DNA from: Saccharofermentans sp.
Lineage (GTDB): Bacteria > Bacillota > Clostridia > Saccharofermentanales > Saccharofermentanaceae
Direction of reading: 5' to 3'
Length of the DNA stretch: 38,585 bases
Assembly: GCA_024683485.1 (NCBI GenBank)
Contig: JAIKYD010000024.1
Span: forward strand, 1-38,585
Below the pieces are notes generated by a model. That model searched no databases. It was not told the DNA's origin and saw nothing but the letters and a program-made list of their open reading frames with translations. Positions within the stretch are counted from its first letter, which is position 1; the number at the start of each line of letters is the position of its first letter. Of this stretch, positions 15,402 through 23,328 are shown one piece after another. Made by a program: the position numbers and the translations under genes.

Positions 15402-16562
15402 ATGATCGGATTTGAATACTATAACCCTGCGAAAATAGTTTTCGGCGAAGGGAGCGAGAACAGCTTGAAGGATCTTCTTGCGCAGTACGAAACAACAAGT
15501 CTGTTGCTGGTGTACAGCGGGGAATTCATCAGGACACTCGGAATCTACGATGTAATCGTAAACGCTGTAAAAGAACTTGGCATCAGGTTCTCGGAGAGCG
15601 GGGAAGTTGTACCGAATCCTTCGATCGAACTCGTTAAGAAGCTTGTCAAAAAGGGCAAGGAAGACAAAGTTGACTTCGTTCTGGCTGTCGGCGGGGGAAG
15701 CTCCATCGACACAGCCAAGGCGATAGCTCTCGGTATACCGTACGATGGCGATGTCTGGGATTTCTTCGATAAGGGTGTTACTCCCGAACAAGTCCTTAAC
15801 ATCGGAGTGATCGCGACAACGGCATCGAGCGGTTCCGAGACGTCTAATGCGGCGATACTGTCATATGGTGAATGGAAGAAAGGATTTGAAGACGACCGCA
15901 TTATCCCGAAGTTCGCAATCATGAACCCGAAGTTTACAGTGAATCTTCCGGCCTATCAGACCTATGTTGGAATCGCAGATGTTCTGTCGCACCTGCTCGA
16001 AAGGTATTTCTCTGACGAGAAGAATTCCGATACGACAGACTATCTTATCGAAGGTGCAATAAGAGCTTTGCTCGTAAACGCGGACAGGCTTATAGAGGAT
16101 CCCGCAAACATCAATGCAAGAGCGGAGATACAGTGGCTCGCTTCAGTTGCGCACAACAATTTTCTTGATGCCGGAAGGACGGCTGACTGGGGATCACACC
16201 GTATCGAGCATGAATTATCAGCACAATATAACATTACACACGGAGAAGGAATGGCAATAGTCTTCACAGCCTGGACCAGATACATTGCAGGCATCAAGCC
16301 CTGGAGACTTGCACTTCTCGCAAGCAGAGTATATGGAAAAGATCCATATGACTATTCAGAGAAAGAACGCGCACTTCTGTTATCGGAAGAACTTGAGAAA
16401 TTCTTTAAGAAATTGGGATTGAAGACTCATTTATCTGAGCTTGGAATAACAGACAAGGATTTCGAAGTTATGGCAGAGCGTGCAACAAAGGGCGGTACAG
16501 TAGGGCACTATGTTCCGCTCGATTCACAAAAGTTTATTGAGATCCTGAAGATCGCAATATAA
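15402..16562 (+). CDS. Iron-containing alcohol dehydrogenase (butanol dehydrogenase-like)
   Basis: The 386-residue protein is a group III, metal-dependent NAD(P)H alcohol dehydrogenase of the YqhD/BdhA type. The nucleotide-binding GGGSSIDTAKA motif is near residue 97. The metal ligands are all present: D193 and H197 in GIADVLSH, H266 in HRIEH and H280 in NITHGEG. Such enzymes reduce aldehydes to alcohols; the natural substrate is not evident. The ATG has AGGAG upstream and follows the metQ stop by 25 bases, with no terminator between, so it probably belongs to the attenuated metQ transcript. Disposal of aldehydes arising from sulfur amino acid breakdown is one conceivable role, unproven. Confidence 0.85.
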   Translation: MIGFEYYNPAKIVFGEGSENSLKDLLAQYETTSLLLVYSGEFIRTLGIYDVIVNAVKELGIRFSESGEVVPNPSIELVKKLVKKGKEDKVDFVLAVGGGSSIDTAKAIALGIPYDGDVWDFFDKGVTPEQVLNIGVIATTASSGSETSNAAILSYGEWKKGFEDDRIIPKFAIMNPKFTVNLPAYQTYVGIADVLSHLLERYFSDEKNSDTTDYLIEGAIRALLVNADRLIEDPANINARAEIQWLASVAHNNFLDAGRTADWGSHRIEHELSAQYNITHGEGMAIVFTAWTRYIAGIKPWRLALLASRVYGKDPYDYSEKERALLLSEELEKFFKKLGLKTHLSELGITDKDFEVMAERATKGGTVGHYVPLDSQKFIEILKIAI

Positions 16563-16601
16563 AAAATACCGGGAAAAATCGCAAAAAAGGAGATTACAAC
16601 A

Positions 16602-17156
16602 ATGGCAAGGATCAAACTTGTGGAACAGAACGAAGCAACAGGCGCTGAGAAGGAGCGCTACGATGAACTGGCAGGACGCAATGCGGTAACCAACATGAAG
16701 AAGGGACTGCTCAATGACGCAGCAACATACGATGCATACATGGCATGGTACACATCATGGAACCGTCTGGTTGAAGTAATTGGAGAGAAGGATGCGATCC
16801 TTTATGCACATAAGATATCAACAACCAATTCATGCCAGTTATGCTCACTTTTCTTTATCAGTGACGTCAAGGGCCTGGGCTTAGACCCTGCTAACCTCGT
16901 TTACGATGAGAAGGAGACAGTGCTCGCTGAACTTGCTGAGCAATATGTTAAGAATCCGACAGCAGTGTCAGACGAACTTTTCGATAAACTGAGAAAGTTC
17001 TTCAATGATCAGGAACTTGTGGTAATCGTCGGATTTGCAGGCCAGATGATCGCGACAAACAATTTCAATGCTGTCTTTAAGATCGATGTTGACAAGCGTC
17101 TCCTGCCTCTGCTTGGCGAGTTTAAGCCGGCTACGTGGAGAGAAGCGATCAAATGA
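16602..17156 (+). CDS. Carboxymuconolactone decarboxylase/AhpD-like protein with CxxC
   Basis: The 184-residue, mostly helical protein resembles the CMD/AhpD fold. The segment HKISTTNSCQLCSLFFISDV includes the redox pair C78 and C81. AhpD proteins normally have a Glu a few residues before the CxxC and a His four residues after it for proton relay; here the after-position is aromatic, so classical AhpD chemistry is doubtful. A clean AAAGGAG site precedes the ATG, 40 bp after the alcohol dehydrogenase. The gene ends the metQ operon and is followed by a terminator. A thiol-disulfide or sulfur-carrier role would fit the cysteine context but is inference. Confidence 0.7.
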   Translation: MARIKLVEQNEATGAEKERYDELAGRNAVTNMKKGLLNDAATYDAYMAWYTSWNRLVEVIGEKDAILYAHKISTTNSCQLCSLFFISDVKGLGLDPANLVYDEKETVLAELAEQYVKNPTAVSDELFDKLRKFFNDQELVVIVGFAGQMIATNNFNAVFKIDVDKRLLPLLGEFKPATWREAIK

Positions 17157-17221
17157 TTTAAGGGGATGACCGGAGCCGGACTCTGCAGAAGAACAACGTT
17201 TCCGGAAGATCCGTTATGTAA

Positions 17222-17255
17222 GGGGGCTGTCTCGAAAATGAGGCAGCCTCCTTTT
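17222..17255 (+). terminator. Intrinsic terminator of the metQ operon
   Basis: GGGGGCTGTCTC (17222-17233) pairs with GAGGCAGCCTCC (17240-17251), 12 bp with two G-U, six-base loop GAAAAT, then TTTT (17252-17255). It closes the metQ-dehydrogenase-CxxC unit just before the next promoter. Confidence 0.88.
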
Positions 17256-17281
17256 GCTTGAACAGCGTTTTCTTTCAGAAA

Positions 17282-17290
17282 TGCTATAAT
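17282..17290 (+). promoter_or_regulatory. Extended -10 promoter for the lipoprotein hydrolase
   Basis: TGCTATAAT at 17282-17290 is a perfect extended -10 element with no matching -35. A start near 17297 would exclude the upstream in-frame ATG candidates and supports translation from 17327. Confidence 0.6.
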
Positions 17291-17326
17291 TCAGAAATGA
17301 AGTTTTATCGTGATGTAAGGGAAGAT

Positions 17327-18226
17327 ATGATCAGGAAAGCAAATTGTGTGATCTCATCAGTTGTAGCGGTCTGTCTGCTTGCATCATGCAGTTCTGAGCC
17401 TCAGATCACAGAAGAAACGGCGGCCGTGACACCGGCAGCAACCGAGGTTACACTTGAGACCGACGCAACTGAGGTAACCAAGCCGGAGCATCCCCCTGTA
17501 GGTTATGTCGTATCCGATCCGGAGATCGAGAAGGCTGAAGGCAGGACAAAAGAAGTTTATTTCAGCCGTGACGGGGAACTCATCTGCGGAAGGATCACCA
17601 GTCCTAAGGGCAAGGGGCCGTTCAAGACGATCATTATCTCCCACGGGTTATATGCTCCGCTCGGAAGGTATGCGGACAAAGCCAAAAGCTACTGTGACAA
17701 AGGTTATGCCGTAATCGAGTTCGAATATCAGAATGCAACCCCGCCGGAAACATATGATGATCCTGAATATCTGGGAGACTATATCTGCGAGGAGATAAAG
17801 GATCTTTATGCCGTAATAGATTCACTTAAATATCTTCCTGAAGTTGACCGCTCTAATGTATATCTGTACGGACACAGCATGGGCGGACTGGTCGCATCTT
17901 ATGTTGCCACATTCCGTCAGGATGAGATCAAGGGATTGATATTGGTTGATCCGAGTTTTTATGCAACTGATCTTATGGAATTTGAGAATGAGCAGACAGT
18001 TACGACCGATATCTATCCACTTCTGAAAGAATGCCGGATCCCTGTGATCATAATCACAGGAACTGAGGGCAGTTTTGGAGAAGATCCGAATTTCTTTGAT
18101 GAAGCGCGAAAAGCTTTTCCTGACTGCAGATATGAGGTTATTGAAGGGGCCAATCATATTTTCGGAGGTGAAGCCAGCGAACAGGTGGTGGAGATCTCCG
18201 TTGAAGCAATGAAGTCCTGGGGATAA
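17327..18226 (+). CDS. Alpha/beta-hydrolase lipoprotein
   Basis: The 299-residue product starts with a lipoprotein signal peptide (VAVCLLASC, lipidated Cys near residue 20), then a Thr/Glu-rich linker to about residue 55, then an alpha/beta hydrolase. Catalytic features are the oxyanion IISHGLYAPLG, the nucleophile elbow GHSMGG, the acid region IITGTEGS and the final GANHIF histidine. It should act outside the membrane as an esterase, lipase or dipeptidyl-type peptidase; the substrate is unknown. The open frame reaches back to 17258, but that start overlaps the promoter. ATG 17327 with AAGGGAAG just upstream gives a proper signal peptide. Confidence 0.82.
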   Translation: MIRKANCVISSVVAVCLLASCSSEPQITEETAAVTPAATEVTLETDATEVTKPEHPPVGYVVSDPEIEKAEGRTKEVYFSRDGELICGRITSPKGKGPFKTIIISHGLYAPLGRYADKAKSYCDKGYAVIEFEYQNATPPETYDDPEYLGDYICEEIKDLYAVIDSLKYLPEVDRSNVYLYGHSMGGLVASYVATFRQDEIKGLILVDPSFYATDLMEFENEQTVTTDIYPLLKECRIPVIIITGTEGSFGEDPNFFDEARKAFPDCRYEVIEGANHIFGGEASEQVVEISVEAMKSWG

Positions 18227-18287
18227 GTGAAAACCTGACTGGTGACAGTTAATGTATATGTGGTGCGGAGTAAATGCACACTCCTGA

Positions 18288-18296
18288 TGTTATAAT
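18288..18296 (+). promoter_or_regulatory. Extended -10 promoter for the LRR surface protein
   Basis: TGTTATAAT at 18288-18296 is a perfect extended -10 element 37 bases before the ATG. No good -35 is present. The preceding 60 bases hold no gene. Confidence 0.55.
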
Positions 18297-18332
18297 ATCA
18301 GCTGCAGGGAATAATCAGGAAGGAATCAGTAC

Positions 18333-20450
18333 ATGAAACGTTTATCCGTAATACTGGCATCTTTACTCATAACTGCCATGAGCATTCATGGCTTTGGCGG
18401 TGTTCCGGTTCTAGCGGCAGGAGGCATCGCTATCAACAGCACCAACTTTCCGGATAAGAACTTTAGAGACGTTATCTCCGGAAGTGATTATGACAGTGAC
18501 GGAAACGGATATCTGAGCAGTTCGGAGATCAGCAATACCTTGAATATCCGTTGTGAAGGAATGGATATCGGTTCAATAAAGGGTGTTGAATATTTCACGG
18601 CTCTTCAGGGACTGTGGTGCAAGGATAACCATATTAAGTCTATGGATCTCAGCAAGAACAAGGATCTCCGCGGTGTCTGGTGTTCCGGAAATGATTTTAC
18701 TTCTCTTGACTTTTCAGCGAACCCGGAACTCGTATGGGTGTATTGCTTTGACTGCAAACTTACCAGTCTTAATGTCTCAAATAATCCTCATATGGCATAC
18801 CTTGAATGCAGCGGCAACCCTTTAAAAACGCTGGATATATCCAAGAATCCCGAACTCGAGCACCTGATCTGCAGTGCGTGTGAACTTAAGGAACTTGATC
18901 TGAGCGGAAATCCGAAGCTGTCACATTTGGATGCATTAAGAAATAAGCTCACCTCGATTGACCTGTCCAACAATCCCGAATTGAGGAGACTTGATATCTG
19001 GGATAATCATGATCTGGGAAATGTTGATATAAGCAGTCTTCAGGGACTGCAGTATTACAACTGTGCCAACAACGGAGTAACCTCCATCGATGTGAGCAAT
19101 AATCCTGAACTTCAGAAGCTTATCTGCAGTTATAACGGAATAAGCAAGCTTGATGTCAGCAACAACCACAGACTAGCTTACCTGGACTGTGCCTGCAACA
19201 AAATAAGCAAACTTGATCTGTCTAACAATCCGCAGCTGTATTTTCTGCAGGCTTTTACAAACAGTTTTACAAAACTCGATATCAGCAATAACAGCCGTCT
19301 GGTAAAAACTTATAAGGACGGTTATAAGCAGGCTGAGTACGATGTGTGCAACGGTCATTCGTGGAGCATCGATTACGGCGGGTGGACCGAATTAGGTGTT
19401 GAATTATTATACTTCCTTTGTGTTGATGATGTGGTTAACGTAAGCACCGGTTCCGGCAGTGCAAATGATGTTCCGGACAGTTACATCAACACGAGGGACG
19501 GTCTGTCATCGTCTGATGATCTTATCACGCGCGATATGGCAATAGAGACACTTTATGCGCTCGCAGGAAGTCCTGATGTCAGCGGACTGGAGACCGGTTT
19601 TACTGATGTAAAGCCTGGTTCAAGGTGTGAGGATGCAGTTAAGTGGGGCGTTGCAAACAGGATCTGCTTCGGATATCCCAATATCTGTTCCGATACTTTC
19701 GGCGTTGGCGAATATATCACGAGGGAAGATCTTGCTCTTATGCTTCACAGGTATGCAGGATTAATGGGATATAAGACTGCATTTGACTATGGAAGGACCG
19801 ATTGGTTCAAAGATTTCTACGATATAGATTACTATTCCTGGGGCGCATTCACCTGGACAATTCAGTGGGAGATCCTGAACCCGAAAGGCTCAAAATCAGA
19901 TCCGAACCTTTATCCGCACGGAAGGGTAACAAGGTCTGATCTTAAAGCCGGTATTACCCAGCTTCTGGAGTTGAATTATGTGCCGGTTCCTTCGAAGATC
20001 CCTATTCCGTCAAAGCCCGAAATAGCAGCCGGATGGGTAAAGAATTCAACCGGATGGTGGTACAGAAATGCCGATGGTTCTTATCCCCGTTCCTGCTGGA
20101 AGGAGATAGACGGCGAATGGTATCTCTTTAACGCTTCAGGATATATGCTTACGGGCTGGCAAAAAGTCAAGAACACCTGGTACTATCTTGGCGGCAACGG
20201 CGCTATGAGGACCGGCTGGCAGAAGATAGGAAATGAATGGTATTACTTCTATTCCGGCGGTGCAATGGCAACAGGATGGGTAAAGGATGGCAAGGTCTGG
20301 TATTACATGGCTTCTTCCGGAGCAATGCAGACAGGCTGGAAAAAGATCGGCGGCAAGTGGTACTACTTCTACAGTTCCGGTGCAATGGCTTACAGCACGA
20401 CTGTTGATGGCTACAAGCTTGATGCAAGCGGCGCATGGGTCAGCGCATAG
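18333..20450 (+). CDS. Secreted surface protein: EF-hand, leucine-rich repeats, SLH-like region, cell-wall-binding repeats
   Basis: The 705-residue protein has a Sec signal peptide (cleavage near AAGG, about residue 30). A calcium-loop-like DYDSDGNGYLSSSE follows at 52-65. About ten leucine-rich repeats of the L-DLSNNP-L--L type fill residues 75-330. An SLH-like region spans about 395-555 (LITRDMAIETLYALAG; ITREDLALMLHRYAG). About five aromatic cell-wall-binding repeats of the TGWQKIGNEWYYF type run from about 566 to the end, likely anchoring the protein non-covalently to wall polymers. An AGGAAGGAA site precedes the ATG. LRR proteins of this type usually mediate adhesion or partner binding. 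luxE follows after 43 bp with no terminator seen. Confidence 0.88.
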   Translation: MKRLSVILASLLITAMSIHGFGGVPVLAAGGIAINSTNFPDKNFRDVISGSDYDSDGNGYLSSSEISNTLNIRCEGMDIGSIKGVEYFTALQGLWCKDNHIKSMDLSKNKDLRGVWCSGNDFTSLDFSANPELVWVYCFDCKLTSLNVSNNPHMAYLECSGNPLKTLDISKNPELEHLICSACELKELDLSGNPKLSHLDALRNKLTSIDLSNNPELRRLDIWDNHDLGNVDISSLQGLQYYNCANNGVTSIDVSNNPELQKLICSYNGISKLDVSNNHRLAYLDCACNKISKLDLSNNPQLYFLQAFTNSFTKLDISNNSRLVKTYKDGYKQAEYDVCNGHSWSIDYGGWTELGVELLYFLCVDDVVNVSTGSGSANDVPDSYINTRDGLSSSDDLITRDMAIETLYALAGSPDVSGLETGFTDVKPGSRCEDAVKWGVANRICFGYPNICSDTFGVGEYITREDLALMLHRYAGLMGYKTAFDYGRTDWFKDFYDIDYYSWGAFTWTIQWEILNPKGSKSDPNLYPHGRVTRSDLKAGITQLLELNYVPVPSKIPIPSKPEIAAGWVKNSTGWWYRNADGSYPRSCWKEIDGEWYLFNASGYMLTGWQKVKNTWYYLGGNGAMRTGWQKIGNEWYYFYSGGAMATGWVKDGKVWYYMASSGAMQTGWKKIGGKWYYFYSSGAMAYSTTVDGYKLDASGAWVSA

Positions 20451-20493
20451 AGATAAGGGCAGTATTTGAGCAGGTGAGATCAGGGGGATTGAT

Positions 20494-21597
20494 ATGAGAC
20501 TGCGCAGGAAACTTTTTGCAAGCAAGGATCCTTACGATTGCACTAAAGAGCAGTTATTTCTTGATGCCTGCAGGGAAAATATCGGTCATCTGATCACTCA
20601 TTGTGAAGACTACAAAAAGATCTGTGAAGGACTGGGTGTAAGGTCTTCGGAAGATATTTCCGGACCTGAGGATATCCCTGTAATCCCTACGATGCTTATG
20701 AAGCAGCACGATTTCCGCGCAGGAAGATATATGGTGATGGCGACTTCATCAGGCACGAGCGGTAAGATGAGTCACGTCAGATTTGAGTTCGGTGCGCTTA
20801 TGGCGGCACTCCGGATGTCAATAAAGGTTACGAGATATCACGGCATCATGACAGCCAGACCCTGCAGATACATAGTTATGGGCTACAAGCCGCACCGTTC
20901 CAACAAGACAGCGGTTGCCAAGACTGCCTATCTGACGACTTTTCTTGCTCCGGCAATCAGCCGTAAGTTTATTCTGAAGCATACTGCGGACGGGTATAAG
21001 CCTGATTTTGAGAGCATAGTGAATGCCCTTAAGAAATACGAGAAGGGCAGGTTCCCGGTGCGTTTTATGGGATTCCCGTCATATACGTTTTTTCTGTTCA
21101 GACTGCTCGAGGAGAGAGGGCTTTCCTTCAAACTTCCCAAGGGCTCCAAAGTCATGCTGGGCGGCGGCTGGAAGCAGTTCTACCAGGAGGCTGCCGACAA
21201 GGAGACATTTTATAAACTGGCGAAGAAAACCCTCGGTATCGAGGAGGAGAATATTGTTGAATTCTTTGGTGCTGTTGAGCACCCCATCCTCTATACCGAC
21301 TGTGCATGTCATCATTTCCATGTTCCTGTTTACAGCAAGATCGTTATTCGTGATTCTGATACTCTTGAGCCGCTCGAAAATGGAAAGACCGGTCTTGTAA
21401 ATCTTATCTCACCTCTGTGCACTGCAACACCGATTCTGTCCGTCATGACAGACGATCTTGGTATCCTGCATGACGGTACTGAATGTCCTTGCGGGGTAAA
21501 GTCACCGTATCTTGAGATAGTTGGCCGCGTTGCTCCGGATGACATCAAGACGTGCGCCGCAGGTGCAGCAGACATCCTTCAGGGGGTGAAGGTATGA
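20494..21597 (+). CDS. LuxE-type acyl-protein synthetase
   Basis: LuxE family enzymes (ANL superfamily) activate a carboxylic acid with ATP and hold the acyl group as a thioester for reduction by LuxC. The 367-residue product has the adenylate-binding TSSGTSGKMS motif near residue 88, VMLGGGWKQFY near 219 and the family hallmark FFGAVEHPILYTDC near 254. A strong AGGGGGA site precedes the ATG. luxC follows 40 bp downstream. No luciferase (luxAB) is present, so the pair must make an aldehyde for another purpose. The acid substrate is unknown, and the long-chain specificity of Vibrio LuxE should not be assumed. Confidence 0.85.
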   Translation: MRLRRKLFASKDPYDCTKEQLFLDACRENIGHLITHCEDYKKICEGLGVRSSEDISGPEDIPVIPTMLMKQHDFRAGRYMVMATSSGTSGKMSHVRFEFGALMAALRMSIKVTRYHGIMTARPCRYIVMGYKPHRSNKTAVAKTAYLTTFLAPAISRKFILKHTADGYKPDFESIVNALKKYEKGRFPVRFMGFPSYTFFLFRLLEERGLSFKLPKGSKVMLGGGWKQFYQEAADKETFYKLAKKTLGIEEENIVEFFGAVEHPILYTDCACHHFHVPVYSKIVIRDSDTLEPLENGKTGLVNLISPLCTATPILSVMTDDLGILHDGTECPCGVKSPYLEIVGRVAPDDIKTCAAGAADILQGVKV

Positions 21598-21637
21598 TCT
21601 GTATGCAAATAATTATTTTCAAAGGGGGAGTCCTGTT

Positions 21638-22933
21638 ATGATACTTTTCGACGGCAAGACATATGAGAGTTCCGAGCAGGACCGTCTTCTTAACGAACTT
21701 GAGAAAAGGATACCTGAGATCCTTTCAAAAAAGCAGTTGTCACCGGAGGTCGTTATCGATGCTGCTTTTCAGCTACGTAAGGATCTTTTGAAGGGCAGGT
21801 TCGATGATCTGCTCAAAGTTTTCCCGGAAGATACGGTGGAGACCTACAAAAAACAGGCCGAGGCACTCTTATCCAAGGAACAGCTGCATAAAAAACTCGA
21901 TACAGAGCTTGGAAACACTGAGGAATACGTTACAGATCCCGTCAGCGGCTTCTCTCAGATCAGAGTCAGGAAAATGCCATTGGGAGTACTGTTCCATATC
22001 TCTGCAGGCAACATGGATTTCCTTCCGGCCTATTCTCTTGCCGAAGGCCTTATGACCGGCAATATCAATATCTTAAAGCTGCCTTCGGCTGATAACGGTC
22101 TGTCATTGAAGCTCATTATGCAGCTCGTTGAATACAGACCGGAACTTAAAGATTATGTCTATGTATTTGATACGGCATCCACGGATATTCAGGGCATGCG
22201 CAAGATGGCCGGGCTGAGCAACGCGATAAGTGTCTGGGGAAGTGACATGGCGATCGAAGCGGTAAGGGGACTTGCACCGACAGGTGCAAAGATAATCGAG
22301 TGGGGCCAGAAGCTCGGTTTCTGCTACGTAACAAAACTTAATGAAGTAAGCGGGGCAGACGGAGAACTTGAAGGCCTTGCAAAGCACATTGCGACGACCA
22401 AACAGCTTCTCTGCAGCAGCTGCCAGGTCATCTATATCGATACGGAAGACATGAATGAAGTGAAGTCTTTTGGTGAGAAGTTCCTGCCGGTTCTTGAGAC
22501 TGCGGTAAACGGCAATGCCACGCAGGAGATCGGCATCCGCGCAAGGGATACACTGGTCTCATATACGCAGAGATTAAAGAGTTATCTGGGCGAAGAAGAC
22601 CGGCACGATGATGTCTTAAGAGGCAAAGGGTGCAGCGTGATAATCGCGGAAGACAGCGCGCTCGAACTTTCACCCATGATGTGCAATGTCCTCGTAAAAC
22701 CACTGCCCCGGAAAGACATCGGAAAGACTCTTTATGCGCACAGATATCATCTGCAGACGGCAGGTCTTATCTGTCCTGAAAAGGACAGGCAGGAACTTGC
22801 TGAACTGTTTACCAGATGCGGTCTGATCCGCGTTACTAATGGTGCTGACATGAGTGCATATTTCCCTGGTGAATGCCACGACGGTGAATATGCTTTGAAC
22901 CGTTATATGCGTATTGTTAATGTGGAATGCTGA
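21638..22933 (+). CDS. LuxC-type acyl-CoA reductase
   Basis: LuxC family enzymes use NADPH to reduce an activated acyl group to an aldehyde, working as a complex with LuxE. The 431-residue protein has the aldehyde-dehydrogenase-like fold, with FHISAGNMDFLPAYS near residue 115 and a candidate catalytic cysteine in LLCSSCQVIY near 265-274. A GGGGGA site precedes the ATG. After the stop, a hairpin (CCGGGAAG / CTTCTCCGG, about 22958-22981) lacks a T-run and is only a possible end of the unit. The pair may modify a product related to the upstream surface protein, but position is the only support. Confidence 0.85.
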   Translation: MILFDGKTYESSEQDRLLNELEKRIPEILSKKQLSPEVVIDAAFQLRKDLLKGRFDDLLKVFPEDTVETYKKQAEALLSKEQLHKKLDTELGNTEEYVTDPVSGFSQIRVRKMPLGVLFHISAGNMDFLPAYSLAEGLMTGNINILKLPSADNGLSLKLIMQLVEYRPELKDYVYVFDTASTDIQGMRKMAGLSNAISVWGSDMAIEAVRGLAPTGAKIIEWGQKLGFCYVTKLNEVSGADGELEGLAKHIATTKQLLCSSCQVIYIDTEDMNEVKSFGEKFLPVLETAVNGNATQEIGIRARDTLVSYTQRLKSYLGEEDRHDDVLRGKGCSVIIAEDSALELSPMMCNVLVKPLPRKDIGKTLYAHRYHLQTAGLICPEKDRQELAELFTRCGLIRVTNGADMSAYFPGECHDGEYALNRYMRIVNVEC

Positions 22934-23116
22934 TATAGATCTCTTTTACCGGCACTCCGGGAAGCACCATTCTTCTCCGGCACATATACCGACATGAACA
23001 GCGCTTCCCATCTGCCGCTTAGATATTACAGCAGGCAAGGTGTGATTGTGCGTGAAGGCTTGGTGAAGTATGAGTGAAAAGTGCGTGATTACCGTGACGG
23101 TTTGATTACAGACCGC

Positions 23117-23145
23117 TTGACTCACAAAAGATCATGTTGTATTAT
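23117..23145 (+). promoter_or_regulatory. Promoter of the ABC-F gene leader
   Basis: TTGACT (23117-23122) and TATTAT (23140-23145) are separated by 17 bp. A start near 23152 gives a leader of about 177 nt before the ABC-F gene, which includes a short ORF and hairpins. The stretch 22934-23116 upstream shows no gene I can support. Confidence 0.7.
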
Positions 23146-23174
23146 CTCGGCATCTTAGTTATGGAGGGACACCA

Positions 23175-23195
23175 ATGAGGAAGACAATCTGCTGA
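23175..23195 (+). CDS. Six-codon upstream ORF in the ABC-F leader
   Basis: ATG 23175 has a strong GGAGGG site (23163-23168) six bases upstream and encodes only MRKTIC before TGA. A ribosome site this good on so short an ORF is unlikely by chance. Antibiotic-responsive ABC-F and erm genes are often controlled by such short ORFs, where drug-stalled ribosomes alter a downstream hairpin. A sensing role is inferred. Confidence 0.5.
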   Translation: MRKTIC

Positions 23196-23196
23196 A

Positions 23197-23230
23197 GTTT
23201 ATAAAACGCCTCGCGGATAAGTCTATTTTT
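23197..23230 (+). terminator. Possible attenuator terminator in the ABC-F leader
   Basis: GTTTAT (23197-23202) can pair with ATAAGT (23217-23222), enclosing CGC/GCG (23207-23209 with 23213-23215), and TATTTTT (23224-23230) follows. The stem is weak and interrupted, so termination would be partial. The uORF stop lies two bases before it, so a ribosome on the uORF would disrupt its 5' arm. Confidence 0.4.
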
Positions 23231-23260
23231 GTGTGTTCATTTATATTGCATTTTTATTTT

Positions 23261-23289
23261 AGCCGCGGCCGCTTCCATGTGTCGCGGCT
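23261..23289 (+). other. Hairpin in the ABC-F leader
   Basis: AGCCGCG (23261-23267) and CGCGGCT (23283-23289) form a perfect 7-bp stem with a 15-base loop. No T-run follows. Its CCGCG can also pair with CGCGG inside the upstream terminator candidate (23212-23216), so it may be an alternative fold. It lies 39 bases before the ABC-F ATG. Confidence 0.4.
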
Positions 23290-23328
23290 ATTGATTTATC
23301 CGGCAGAGGATTTTCGAGAGGAATCATT

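Noticed and set aside
20494..22933. Part of a lux bioluminescence operon
   Set aside because: No luxA, luxB or luxD homologue is present in the window; only the acid-reductase pair is found.
23261..23289. Intrinsic terminator before the ABC-F gene
   Set aside because: The 7-bp stem is perfect but no T-run follows on the plus strand, and the minus-strand side is A-rich.
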